A stretch of 54,991 nt of DNA from Pseudonocardia sp. (GTDB lineage Bacteria; Actinomycetota; Actinomycetes; Mycobacteriales; Pseudonocardiaceae). The DNA lies in contig NZ_JAJCYB010000052.1 of the NCBI RefSeq assembly GCF_029263155.1, positions 1 through 54,991 of the forward strand, given 5' to 3'. Numbering within the stretch: position 1 is the first letter of the stretch; each line of letters starts with the position of its first letter. The notes under the pieces are model-generated. The model ran no database searches, had not been told where the DNA came from, and was given only the letters and a program-made list of their open reading frames with translations. Positions 22,603 to 30,692 of this stretch are shown here, piece after piece. The position numbers and the translations under genes are program-made.

Positions 22603-23894
22603 GCCTGCTCCTTCGCGGCCGCCGCGAGGGCCTGGTCCAGGTCCCACAGGATGTCCTCGGGATCCTCCAGCCCGACGCTGATCCGCACCAGGTCCGGCGG
22701 CACGCCGGCGTCGCGGAGCTGGTCGTCGGTGAGCTGCTGGTGTGTGGTGGAGCCGGGGTGGATCACCAGTGTGCGGGCGTCGCCGATGTTGGCCAGATGG
22801 CTGCACAGCTGCACCGACTCGATGAACCGCTGGCCGGCCTCACGCCCGCCCGCGACGCCGAACGCGAACACCGCACCCGGCCCCTTGGGCAGGTAGCGGG
22901 CGGCACGGTCGTGGTGCGGGTGGTCGGGCAGCCCGGCCCAGCGGACGTAGGACACGCGCGGGTCGGCGTGCAGCCACTCGGCCACCGCGCGGGCGTTCGC
23001 CACGTGCGCCTCCATCCGCTGCGGCAGCGTCTCCACGCCCTGGAGCAGCAGGAACGCGGAGTGTGCGGCGAGGGTGGCGCCCACGTCGCGCAACTGCTCG
23101 GCGCGCAGCTTGGTGAGGAAGCCGAACTCCTGGAAGTTGCCCCACCAGTTCAGCCCGCCGTAGGACGGGATCGGCTCGGTCATCTGCGGGAAGTTGCCGT
23201 TGCCCCAGTCGAAGCGGCCGGACTCGATCACCACGCCGCCCAGCGTGGTGCCGTGCCCGCCCAGGAACTTGGTGGCGCTGTGGATCACGATGTCGGCGCC
23301 GTGCTCGATCGGTCGGCACAGGTACGGCGTGGCCATCGTGGCGTCGACGACGAGCGGCAGCCCCGCGGCGTGCGCGACGTCGGCCAGCCCCGCGAGATCG
23401 GCCACCTCTCCCCCGGGGTTGGACACGACCTCCGCGAACACCAGCTTCGTCTCGGGACGGATCGCCGCGGCGAAGGAGGCCGGGTCGCCCCCGGGCACGA
23501 ACGTCGTGTCGACGCCGAAGCGGCGCAGCGTCACGTCGAGCTGGGTGATCGTGCCCCCGTACAGCCCGGCCGCCGCGACGATGTGGTCACCCGCCCCGGC
23601 GAGCGCGGCGAAGGTCAGGAACTCCGCGGCCTGCCCGCTCGCCGTCGCGACGGCGCCGATCCCGCCCTCCAGGCTCGCGAGGCGCTCCTCCAACACCGAC
23701 ACCGTGGGGTTGGCGATCCGGCTGTAGATCAGCCCGTACTTCTGCAGCGCGAACAGGCTCGCGGCGTCGGTCGTGTCCTCGAACACGAAGCTCGTGGACT
23801 GGTAGATCGGCACCGCCCGCGCCCCGGTCGCGGAGTCGGGCACGTGCCCGGCGTGCACGGCGCGCGTGCGGAATCCCCAACTGCGATCGCTCAT
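22599..23894 (-). CDS. metY: O-acetylhomoserine sulfhydrylase (Cys/Met metabolism PLP enzyme)
   Basis: A 431-residue enzyme that makes homocysteine (or methionine-pathway thiols) from O-acetylhomoserine and sulfide. It has SGQAAEFLTFAALAGAGDHI and the PLP lysine in HSATKFLGGHG, plus the family C-terminus RISVGLEDPEDI. The start is ATG 23894 (MSDRSWGFRTRAVHAG). The open frame extends six codons upstream, but the family begins here. It is followed without a gap by the CoA-binding gene. The upstream side faces the truncated antitoxin. Confidence 0.93.
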   Translation of the reverse strand: MSDRSWGFRTRAVHAGHVPDSATGARAVPIYQSTSFVFEDTTDAASLFALQKYGLIYSRIANPTVSVLEERLASLEGGIGAVATASGQAAEFLTFAALAGAGDHIVAAAGLYGGTITQLDVTLRRFGVDTTFVPGGDPASFAAAIRPETKLVFAEVVSNPGGEVADLAGLADVAHAAGLPLVVDATMATPYLCRPIEHGADIVIHSATKFLGGHGTTLGGVVIESGRFDWGNGNFPQMTEPIPSYGGLNWWGNFQEFGFLTKLRAEQLRDVGATLAAHSAFLLLQGVETLPQRMEAHVANARAVAEWLHADPRVSYVRWAGLPDHPHHDRAARYLPKGPGAVFAFGVAGGREAGQRFIESVQLCSHLANIGDARTLVIHPGSTTHQQLTDDQLRDAGVPPDLVRISVGLEDPEDILWDLDQALAAAAKEQA

Positions 23895-23947
23895 CCGCCC
23901 ATCCTGCCCCACCCCGATCGACCTCCCTCCAGGAGACGATCACGGTC

Positions 23948-24070
23948 TTGTCCGATCCCGCGCTGCTGACCGCACACCGCGAGGGCCGAGAGGCGATCGA
24001 GGACGGCGACTACCTCGACGCCGACCAGCTCGCACACGCGATGCGTGACGCCGGACGTCTCGCTCGGTGA
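23948..24070 (+). pseudogene. C-terminal remnant of a Phd/YefM-type antitoxin
   Basis: The frame reads SLQETITVLSDPALLTAHRE and ends LDADQLAHAMRDAGRLAR. It matches the end of YefM/Phd antitoxins, where 'SLEET..VLSDP' precedes the toxin-binding tail. The DNA-binding N-terminal half that should come before it is absent; the in-frame sequence runs into the intergenic region before metY. The only usable start is TTG 23948, with AGGAG 12 bases upstream, giving 40 residues. It may still be made and neutralise the toxin that overlaps it. Confidence 0.6.
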
Positions 24071-24338
24071 GTCCGCGTACCGCCTGCGCATCGCCCGTTC
24101 GGCCACCCGAGCCCTCGCCGAGACCCTGCCCGACAAGGTCACCTCGGCCGCCTACGAGTTCATCACCGGGCCGCTGCTCGACGACCCGCACCGCGTCGGC
24201 ACGCCGCTCAACCCGCCGATGGCGCCGGCCTGGACGGCCCGCCGCGGCAGCTACCGCATTCTGTACCGCATCGACGACGCCGGCGGGATCGTCGAGGTCA
24301 CCGCGGTCCGGCACCGCTCCGACGCCTACCGGGGCTGA
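24045..24338 (+). CDS. RelE/ParE-family toxin
   Basis: A 97-residue protein. After ~11 leading residues it has AYRLRIARSATRALAETLPD, then RRGSYRILYRIDDAGGIVEV and VRHRSDAYRG, the standard RelE fold with the Arg-rich R..YRI.Y and C-terminal H+R catalytic set used to cleave ribosome-bound mRNA. GTG 24045 lies inside the antitoxin remnant, so the two are coupled. The 3' end overlaps the convergent OsmC gene by 13 bases. The toxin appears intact, while the antitoxin is shortened. Confidence 0.82.
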   Translation: MTPDVSLGESAYRLRIARSATRALAETLPDKVTSAAYEFITGPLLDDPHRVGTPLNPPMAPAWTARRGSYRILYRIDDAGGIVEVTAVRHRSDAYRG

Positions 24339-24856
24339 CAGCTCGGTGCCGTGACCAGCTCGGTGGTCACGGGAGTCGTGTGGCGGAACAGGTCGAGCAC
24401 CGGGCAGTGCGTGTCGACGGCGTCGGCGAGCTCGCGATAGCGCTGCGGATCCGCGGGCCCCGACAGCGTCACCCTGACCCGCACCTCCCCGAACCCGGGC
24501 CGTACGGCGTCGTCGAGACCGAGGAAGCCGCGGACGTCGAAGTCGCCCTCGGCGTCCAGCACGATGTCGTCGAGCGGGATGCCCAGCTTCGCCGCCCACA
24601 AACGGAACGTGACCACCTGACAGGACAGCAGCGCGGCCAGCGCGTGCTCGACGGGGTTGGCCCCCGCGCCCGCACCCCCGAGCGCGGGTCCCTCGTCGAC
24701 CACCAGCGTGTGGCGGCCGATGCGGATCTCGGAGCGCACGCCGTCGCCCCCCGAGCCGGTGGCCCGGAACACCGGCTTCCCACGCTGCGGGTCGGCCACG
24801 GCCGCGCCGATCCCGGCGACGACCGACGCCAGGTCGGCAGGCTTCTCGACGTTCAC
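24326..24856 (-). CDS. OsmC-family protein
   Basis: A 176-residue protein of the OsmC/Ohr fold, which usually reduces organic hydroperoxides through two cysteines. Visible motifs are GANPVEHALAALLSCQVVTF (first Cys) and DAVDTHCPVLDLFRHTTPV (second Cys). Both redox cysteines are present at the expected spacing, so activity is plausible. It is monocistronic, convergent with the RelE gene and followed on its 5' side by the vapBC pair. Confidence 0.9.
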   Translation of the reverse strand: MNVEKPADLASVVAGIGAAVADPQRGKPVFRATGSGGDGVRSEIRIGRHTLVVDEGPALGGAGAGANPVEHALAALLSCQVVTFRLWAAKLGIPLDDIVLDAEGDFDVRGFLGLDDAVRPGFGEVRVRVTLSGPADPQRYRELADAVDTHCPVLDLFRHTTPVTTELVTAPSCQPR

Positions 24857-24899
24857 TCGGATCTCCTCGGAGGTGCGGGGTCTACTGGTGGGCGCTTCT

Positions 24900-25280
24900 T
24901 CAGAACGCGACGACGTCCACCAGATCCGCGAGGCCGACGAAGTCGTCGACGTTTCGGGTGTACAGGCGCGCCGAGTGGGCGTGGGCGGTCGCGGCGATCA
25001 GGAGATCCATCGTGCGGGCGCGGGGTTGCCGGCCCGCCGCCACCACGGCGGCGGCGAGCTGCCCGTAGCTGGCGGCCACCGCGTCGTCGACGGGCAGCGG
25101 GTCGAAGGTCCGTTGCAGGACGCTGAGCCGGCGGAGCCGTTCAGCCCGCACCCCCTGCTCACGGGCGACGAGCACGCCGAAGTGCAGCTCGGCGATGGTG
25201 GCCACGCTGATCGCCAGCTCGCCCGCCAGCGGCGGTACATCGGTGGCGACGACGAGATTGGTGTCCAGAACCGCTCTCAC
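24900..25280 (-). CDS. VapC-type PIN-domain toxin
   Basis: A 126-residue PIN ribonuclease. Acidic residues occur at VLDTNLVVAT (first Asp), ATIAELHFG (Glu), ARTMDLLIAATA (Asp) and YTRNVDDFVG (Asp), the complete Mg2+-binding set. GTG 25280 overlaps the antitoxin stop as GTGA, so toxin synthesis depends on antitoxin translation. VapC toxins cleave tRNA or rRNA. Confidence 0.9.
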   Translation of the reverse strand: MRAVLDTNLVVATDVPPLAGELAISVATIAELHFGVLVAREQGVRAERLRRLSVLQRTFDPLPVDDAVAASYGQLAAAVVAAGRQPRARTMDLLIAATAHAHSARLYTRNVDDFVGLADLVDVVAF

Positions 25281-25525
25281 GCGGGCGTCCACGGATCCCG
25301 GACCGCGTCGTCGATACGCTCCCGATCGGCGGCCCACGCGGCGTCGGCCGGACCCCGGAACACCTCCGCGACGTCGGAGTAGCTGCGCCAGGTCTGCGGC
25401 GCGATCGGCACCATCCGGGCGCTGGGTCTTCCGGCGACCGTGATGGTCACCTCCTCGCCCGCCTCGACGCGACGGACCAGCTCGGAGGCGTGCTGGCGCA
25501 GCTCCCGCAGCCCCACCTCAGTCAT
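25277..25525 (-). CDS. VapB/Phd-type antitoxin
   Basis: An 82-residue protein: MTEVGLRELRQHASELVRRV followed by EAGEEVTITVAGRPSARMVP is the Phd/YefM/VapB AbrB-independent DNA-binding fold, and the C-terminal part (from about 45) should wrap the PIN toxin. ATG 25525 is selected because a TACCTT -10 box within the operator palindrome lies 6 bases upstream; an in-frame start six codons earlier would lie inside the operator. Confidence 0.9.
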   Translation of the reverse strand: MTEVGLRELRQHASELVRRVEAGEEVTITVAGRPSARMVPIAPQTWRSYSDVAEVFRGPADAAWAADRERIDDAVRDPWTPA

Positions 25526-25532
25526 GCCCGAA

Positions 25533-25552
25533 AGGTAGCACAAGTGCTACCT
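25533..25552. promoter_or_regulatory. Palindromic operator of the vapBC pair
   Basis: AGGTAGCAC-AA-GTGCTACCT is a perfect inverted repeat with 9-bp arms. It ends 7 bases upstream of the antitoxin ATG, contains the putative -10 box on the minus strand and touches the tesB stop codon. This is the expected place for autorepression by the VapBC complex. Confidence 0.7.
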
Positions 25553-26466
25553 CAGGCTCGGGGAACGCGGACCAGGCCCTCCTGCACGGTCGTCGCCACC
25601 AGCGTGCCGTCCTCTGCGGTGAACCGGCCGGTCGCGAGACCGCGCGAGCCGGACGCCGTGGGCGAGTAGCAGGTGTAGAGCAGCCAGTCGTCGGCACGGA
25701 AGGGCCGGTGGAACCACATCGCGTGGTCCAGGCTCGCGAGCTGCATCGGCTTCTCCGGCCGGTCGTGGCGGGCGAGCACGGAGCCGAGCAGGGCGAGGTC
25801 GCTGGCGTAGGTGAGCAGGCAGACGTGCAGCAGCTTGTCGTCGGGCAGGGAGCCGTCGGCGCGGATCCACAGCCGGGTCGGGCCCTCGGAGGCCTCCGTG
25901 CGATCCTGCGACCACACCGGCTCGTCGACGAAGCGGATGTCGAGCGGGCGCGGGATCTCGCTCATCCACCCCGCGCCCCGGCCGGCGGCGACGCGCTCGC
26001 CGAGGTCGGGCAGCGTCAGCGGGCCCGGCACGTCCTGCGGTCCGGGCTCGGTGTGCTCGAGTCCCTGCTGCGGCAGCTGGAACGACGCCGACAGCGAGAA
26101 GATCGCCTCACCGTGCTGGATCGCCAGCACCCGCCGGGTCGTGAACGAGCGGCCGTCGCGCACGCGCTCGGCCTCGTAGACGATCGGCACGGTCGGGTCG
26201 CCGGGGCGGATGAAGTAGGCGTGCAGCGAGTGCACCTCGCGGTCGGTGGGCACCGTGCGCCCGGCCGCGACCAGCGCCTGCCCCGCCACCTGCCCGCCGA
26301 ACACCCGGGTCGGGCTCTGCGGCGGGCTCACGCCACGGAACAGGTTGACCTCGAGCTGCTCCAGGTCGAGCAGCCGCACCAGCCCGTCCAGGACGGCCTG
26401 GCCGCGCGGCATCCCGTCGGCCGCGGTCTGCGGCGCGGGCTTCTCGGGTGTCGTGGAGGTGCTCAC
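25552..26466 (-). CDS. tesB: Acyl-CoA thioesterase II
   Basis: A 304-residue double-hotdog enzyme hydrolysing acyl-CoA to free acid and CoA. It has RVFGGQVAGQALVAAGRTV, HSLHAYFIRPGDP and LASLDHAMWFHRPFRADDWL, with the family C-terminal TTVQEGLVR. The catalytic Asp of LDHAMWFH is present. GTG 26466 gives the expected length. It lies 68 bases downstream of the pyk stop. Confidence 0.94.
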   Translation of the reverse strand: MSTSTTPEKPAPQTAADGMPRGQAVLDGLVRLLDLEQLEVNLFRGVSPPQSPTRVFGGQVAGQALVAAGRTVPTDREVHSLHAYFIRPGDPTVPIVYEAERVRDGRSFTTRRVLAIQHGEAIFSLSASFQLPQQGLEHTEPGPQDVPGPLTLPDLGERVAAGRGAGWMSEIPRPLDIRFVDEPVWSQDRTEASEGPTRLWIRADGSLPDDKLLHVCLLTYASDLALLGSVLARHDRPEKPMQLASLDHAMWFHRPFRADDWLLYTCYSPTASGSRGLATGRFTAEDGTLVATTVQEGLVRVPRA

Positions 26467-26534
26467 CGGTGCATCCTGTCAGGGCTGCGGCGGGCGGCGG
26501 TCCCGCGGTGGCCGGTGGCCGCCGGCTCGGTTGC

Positions 26535-27956
26535 TCAGCCCATGTCCTCCTCGCCCAGGCGGTGCACCCGGATGAGGTTGGTGGAGCCGGCGGTGCCGGG
26601 CGGCGACCCGGCGACGATCACGACGAGGTCGCCGGGCTGGAAGCGCTCGATCGAGAGCATCGCGTGGTCGACCTGGCGCACCATGGCGTCGGTGGAATCC
26701 ACGAAGTCGACGAGGAAGGTCTCCACGCCCCAGCTCATCGCGAGCTGGCTGCGCACCTCGGGCGTCGGGGTGAAGGCCAGCAGCGGGAGGCGGGTGTGCA
26801 GCCGGGACAGCCGCCGCACCGTGTCACCGGACTGCGAGAACGCGACGATCGCGCGCGCCGAGAGCCGCTCACCGATGTCGCGCGCGGCGTAGGACAGCAC
26901 CCCGCGCTTGGTGCGGGGCACGTGGTTGAGCGGCGGGACGCTCACCGGCCCGTCCTCGACGGCCTCGACGATCTGCGCCATCGTGCGCACCGTCTTGATC
27001 GGGTAGCGACCCACCCCGGTCTCGCCGGACAGCATCACCGCGTCGGCGCCGTCGAGCACCGCATTGGCCACGTCGGAGGCCTCCGCCCGCGTCGGGCGCG
27101 AGTTGGTGATCATCGACTCCAGCATCTGGGTCGCCACGATCACCGGCTTCGCGTTCTCCCGCGCGATCTGGATGGCGCGCTTCTGCACCAGCGGCACGTG
27201 TTCGAGCGGCAGCTCGACGCCTAGGTCGCCGCGGGCCACCATCACGCCGTCGAACGCGAGCACGATGGCCTCGAGGTTGTCGACGGCCTCGGGCTTCTCC
27301 AGCTTCGCGATCACCGGGAGCCGGGCGCCGCGGGCGTCCATGATCTTGTGGACGAGGTCGATGTCGGCGGGACTGCGGACGAACGAGAGCGCGATGACGT
27401 CGACGCGGAGGTCGAGCGCGAACTCCAGGTCGGCGATGTCCTTCTCCGACAGCGCCGGCACCGACACGTTCATGCCGGGCAGCGAGAGGCCCTTGTTGTC
27501 GCTGACCGGGCCGCCCTCGGTGACCCGGCAGACCACGTCGAGGCCCTCGACCCTCACCACGCGCAGGCCGACCTTGCCGTCGTCGACCAGCAGCCGGTCA
27601 CCCTCGCGGGCGTCGGCGGCCAGGCCCTTGTAGGTGGTGGACACGCGGTCGTGGGTGCCGGCCACGTCCTCGACGGTGATCCGCACCTCCTCGCCGGTGC
27701 GCCATTCCGTCGGACCCGCCGCGAACCGCCCGAGACGGATCTTGGGACCCTGCAGGTCGGCCAGGATGCCCACCGCGCGCCCCTCGGCGTCGGCGGCGTG
27801 CCGGACCATCTCGTAGACGTTCTTGTGGTCCTCGCGGCTGCCGTGGCTGAAGTTCAGCCGGGCGACGTCCATCCCGGCCTGCACGAGCTCGCGGATGCGG
27901 TCCTGGGTCGCGGTGGCGGGCCCGATGGTGCAGACGATCTTGGTGCGACGGGTCAC
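26535..27956 (-). CDS. pyk: Pyruvate kinase
   Basis: A 473-residue glycolytic enzyme converting phosphoenolpyruvate and ADP to pyruvate and ATP. It begins VTRRTKIVCTIGPATATQ and has MDVARLNFSHGS, VIAKLEKPEAVDNL (active-site Lys), VMVARGDLGVELP and ATQMLESMITNSRPTRAEAS. The length is normal. GTG 27956 is chosen because a TAGACT -10 box lies 8 bases upstream and the family begins here; the open frame upstream is a shadow of the DUF2461 gene. Confidence 0.96.
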   Translation of the reverse strand: MTRRTKIVCTIGPATATQDRIRELVQAGMDVARLNFSHGSREDHKNVYEMVRHAADAEGRAVGILADLQGPKIRLGRFAAGPTEWRTGEEVRITVEDVAGTHDRVSTTYKGLAADAREGDRLLVDDGKVGLRVVRVEGLDVVCRVTEGGPVSDNKGLSLPGMNVSVPALSEKDIADLEFALDLRVDVIALSFVRSPADIDLVHKIMDARGARLPVIAKLEKPEAVDNLEAIVLAFDGVMVARGDLGVELPLEHVPLVQKRAIQIARENAKPVIVATQMLESMITNSRPTRAEASDVANAVLDGADAVMLSGETGVGRYPIKTVRTMAQIVEAVEDGPVSVPPLNHVPRTKRGVLSYAARDIGERLSARAIVAFSQSGDTVRRLSRLHTRLPLLAFTPTPEVRSQLAMSWGVETFLVDFVDSTDAMVRQVDHAMLSIERFQPGDLVVIVAGSPPGTAGSTNLIRVHRLGEEDMG

Positions 27957-27964
27957 GGGAACAG

Positions 27965-27970
27965 AGTCTA
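27965..27970 (-). promoter_or_regulatory. -10 box TAGACT for leaderless pyk
   Basis: TAGACT on the minus strand ends 8 bases before GTG 27956 with no ribosome site between, suggesting a leaderless or nearly leaderless mRNA. Confidence 0.5.
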
Positions 27971-28018
27971 GACCGTTCTCTGGAACGATCAGGAAGCACA
28001 CGTGGTGAACATTCGGGC

Positions 28019-28654
28019 CTAGCGGCGGGGCTGCTCGCTCACGCCGACATGGTCGGCGAGCCACTCCGTCAGCGGCCGCAGCGCGCGCCAGGTGGTGACG
28101 ACGCGGTCGAGGCACTCGGGCCCGTGCAGCGCGTCGTCGGGGGGCCACTGCCGCCACCCGTACAGCGACCTGTGCCGCAGCAGCTCCAGCCGGGGGTGTT
28201 CGGGGTCGACGCCGCGCGGGCGGGTCTTGAGCCGCTCCCCCGCCACGCGGATGCCGGCCGCCTCCAGCGCCGCGACGCGGTCGGCGAGATCGGCGCCGCG
28301 GCGCTCGTCGTCGACGGCGGTGCGGAAGCGGGCCACCTGGTCGGAGGCCATCTGGTAGTGCCCGCCCGCGGCCATCAGACCGTCGCCGCCGACCTGCACG
28401 TAGAAGCCGCCGACCGTGGCTCCGCAGTGGGTCTTGTAGGGCGTCTTGTCGTTGGAGAACCGCACGTCGCGGTACGGGCGGAAGATCTTGCCCGCCCCGA
28501 ACTCGGCCTCGCAGTCGGCCAGCAGCGCGCGCATCGGGTCGCGGACGTCGCGCTCGTAGACGCCCTTGCGGTCGGTCCAGTAGGCCTTCGAGTTGTCGGC
28601 GACGAGGCCGTCGTAGAACTCGACGGCGTCCTCGCCGAAGCCGGCGAACGCCAT
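28019..28654 (-). CDS. DUF2461 (TIGR02453) family protein
   Basis: A 211-residue protein beginning MAFAGFGEDAVEFYDGLVAD, with FRPYRDVRFSNDKTPYKTHC and GFYVQVGGDGLMAAGGHYQM, all landmarks of the DUF2461 family. The biochemical function is unknown. ATG 28654 is just 2 bases after the lgt stop, so it is co-transcribed with lgt. Confidence 0.92.
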   Translation of the reverse strand: MAFAGFGEDAVEFYDGLVADNSKAYWTDRKGVYERDVRDPMRALLADCEAEFGAGKIFRPYRDVRFSNDKTPYKTHCGATVGGFYVQVGGDGLMAAGGHYQMASDQVARFRTAVDDERRGADLADRVAALEAAGIRVAGERLKTRPRGVDPEHPRLELLRHRSLYGWRQWPPDDALHGPECLDRVVTTWRALRPLTEWLADHVGVSEQPRR

Positions 28655-28656
28655 CC

Positions 28657-29628
28657 TCAGGGGCCCCGCTCGGCGGGGGTGTCGGCATGGGCGTCCTGCT
28701 GCGGGGCGTCCGCGTCCGGTTCGGCGTCGTCGGTGGTGGTGGTGGCGCCCGCCTCGGCTGCGGGCGGGGAGAGCACCTCCCGGGGCTTGCGCATCAGCAC
28801 CAGGTACAGCACGGCACCCACGAAGACGACCGCGGAGACGACCGTGTTGATCCGGACGTCGCCGAACACCGTGGTGGCCGGGTCGTCGCGCATCAGCTCG
28901 ATCCAGAACCGGCCCGCGCAGTAGCCCGCGACGTACAGCGCGAACGCGCGGCCGTGGCCGAGCCGGAACCGCCGGTCGGCCCACACCACCAGCGCGGCGA
29001 CGCCCAGGTTCCACAACAGCTCGTACAGGAAGGTGGGGTGCACGACGGCGATCGGCGTCAGGTCGACCGCGACCCCGTTCAGCGGGTCCGGCGCGCCGGT
29101 GACCGGGTCCACCCGGTCGTAGATCTCCAGCCCCCACGGCAGGTCGGTGGGGCGGCCGTAGAGCTCCTGGTTGAACCAGTTCCCCAGCCGCCCGATCGCC
29201 TGCGCGACGACGATGCCCGGCGCGACGGCGTCGGCGAAGAACGGCAGCGGCACCCCGCGGCGGCGGCAGCCGATCCACGCGCCCACCGCGCCGAGCATGA
29301 CCGCGCCCCAGATCCCGAGCCCGCCCTGCCAGATGTAGAGCGCCTCGATCGGGTTGCCGCCGGGCCCGAAGTAGGTGCGCCAGTCGGTGGCGACGTGGTA
29401 GAGCCGGCCACCGACCAGCCCGAAGGGCACCGCGAACACCGCGACGTCGGTGACGACCCCGGCCTCCCCCCCGCGCGCGACGAACCGCCGCTCGCTCCAC
29501 ACGACCGCCACGACGATGCCGGCGATGATGCACAGCGCGTACGCCCGGATCGGGATCGGACCGAGCATCCACACACCCCGGTCGGGGCTCGGGATCGCGG
29601 CCAGGATGGTGGTGACGGTGGGGCTCAC
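28657..29628 (-). CDS. lgt: Prolipoprotein diacylglyceryl transferase
   Basis: A 323-residue membrane enzyme that attaches diacylglycerol to the lipobox cysteine. It has seven or so hydrophobic spans, GGRLYHVATDW, the Lgt signature AIGRLGNWFNQELYG with the essential Arg/Asn, and HPTFLYELLWN. The last ~45 residues are an Asp/Ala-rich tail common in actinobacteria. GTG 29628 is chosen from the TACCGT box 6 bases upstream; the longer open frame has an unrelated N-terminus. Confidence 0.96.
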   Translation of the reverse strand: MSPTVTTILAAIPSPDRGVWMLGPIPIRAYALCIIAGIVVAVVWSERRFVARGGEAGVVTDVAVFAVPFGLVGGRLYHVATDWRTYFGPGGNPIEALYIWQGGLGIWGAVMLGAVGAWIGCRRRGVPLPFFADAVAPGIVVAQAIGRLGNWFNQELYGRPTDLPWGLEIYDRVDPVTGAPDPLNGVAVDLTPIAVVHPTFLYELLWNLGVAALVVWADRRFRLGHGRAFALYVAGYCAGRFWIELMRDDPATTVFGDVRINTVVSAVVFVGAVLYLVLMRKPREVLSPPAAEAGATTTTDDAEPDADAPQQDAHADTPAERGP

Positions 29629-29634
29629 GAGGCC

Positions 29635-29640
29635 ACGGTA
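29635..29640 (-). promoter_or_regulatory. -10 box TACCGT for leaderless lgt
   Basis: TACCGT ends 6 bases before GTG 29628 on the minus strand and there is no ribosome-binding site between them. Confidence 0.5.
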
Positions 29641-29707
29641 GCGCGCACCCCCGACAGCCCCTGGGACCGCGGTGGGCGCTGGGCCCGCCTCCCGCTCCAC
29701 CGCCGAC

Positions 29708-29777
29708 CTCGCACACACCCTGCGGGGCCCGCACACAGGGCCGGACCTGTGCGCGACCCGTGCAACCTGTGTGCGAG
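29708..29777 (-). terminator. Nested inverted repeat after trpA
   Basis: CTCGCACACA (29708-29717) and TGTGTGCGAG (29768-29777) are exact inverted complements. Within them a second imperfect pair (GCACACAGG at 29731-29739 and CCTGTGCGC at 29747-29755) can form an inner stem. It lies 6 bases beyond the trpA stop and upstream of the lgt promoter, fitting a terminator without a U-tract. Its repeat words resemble the tandem repeats near 50.9 kb. Confidence 0.45.
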
Positions 29778-29782
29778 CGGCG

Positions 29783-30589
29783 TCAGGCGGGTTGTGGGGC
29801 GGGCAGGCCCGCGCTCGCGACGCCTGCCGCCAGCTCCGCGGCCAGGGAACGGACGGCGTCGGCGCCGCCGCTCTCCACGGCCGTGACGAACGCGGACCCG
29901 ACGATCACGCCGTCGGCGAACGCCGCCACCTCGGCCGCCTGCGCCCCGGACCGCACGCCCAGGCCCACCCCGATCGGCAGCGACGTGTGCGGGCGGCAGC
30001 GCGCCACGATCTGCGGTGCCGCTCCGGCCACCGTGTCCCGGGCGCCCGTGACGCCCATCGTGGAGGTGGCGTAGAGGAACCCGCGGCTGGCGGCCGCGGT
30101 GGAGGCGATGCGTTCGTCGGTGGAGGAGGGCGCCACCAGGAAGGTCCGGTCCAGGTCGTGGGCGTCGGAGGCGGCCAGCCACTCGTCGGCCTCGTCGGGG
30201 ATGAGGTCCGGGGTGATCAGGCCCATGCCGCCCGCCGAGGCGAGGTCACGGGCGAACGCGTCCACCCCGTAGCGCAGGATCGGGTTGAAGTAGGTCATGA
30301 CCACCGCGCGCCCGCCTGCCGCCGACACCCGCTCCACCACCGACAGCACGTCGCGCAGCCGCGTGCCGGCCCGCAGCGCGGTCTCGGCGGCGGCCTGGAT
30401 CGTGGGCCCGTCCATCACGGGGTCGGAGTACGGGACGCCGATCTCCAGCAGGTCGCACCCGCCCTCGACCAGCGCGTTCAGCAGCTCCACCGAGGCGTCC
30501 ACGGTCGGGTAGCCCGCGGGGAGGTACCCGATCAGCGCCCCCCGCCCCCGCTGCCGGCACGCCTGGAAGATCGACTCGACCCCGCTCAC
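29783..30589 (-). CDS. trpA: Tryptophan synthase alpha chain
   Basis: A 268-residue TIM barrel that cleaves indole-3-glycerol phosphate to indole in the TrpAB complex. It has ALIGYLPAGYPTVDASVELL, the catalytic Glu in LLEIGVPYSDPVMDGP, and PDLIPDEAD. GTG 30589 starts the family homology; the open frame upstream adds residues with no counterpart. It is last of the trp genes here, 103 bases after trpB. Confidence 0.96.
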   Translation of the reverse strand: MSGVESIFQACRQRGRGALIGYLPAGYPTVDASVELLNALVEGGCDLLEIGVPYSDPVMDGPTIQAAAETALRAGTRLRDVLSVVERVSAAGGRAVVMTYFNPILRYGVDAFARDLASAGGMGLITPDLIPDEADEWLAASDAHDLDRTFLVAPSSTDERIASTAAASRGFLYATSTMGVTGARDTVAGAAPQIVARCRPHTSLPIGVGLGVRSGAQAAEVAAFADGVIVGSAFVTAVESGGADAVRSLAAELAAGVASAGLPAPQPA

Positions 30590-30692
30590 CGCACTCCCCC
30601 GTCGCATCCCCGGCCCGATCCGGCGCAACCGACGGCACGTTCGTCCACTCCCGGTGGACGGGCGTGCCGTTCGTTGCCGCGTGCGGCGCCGC

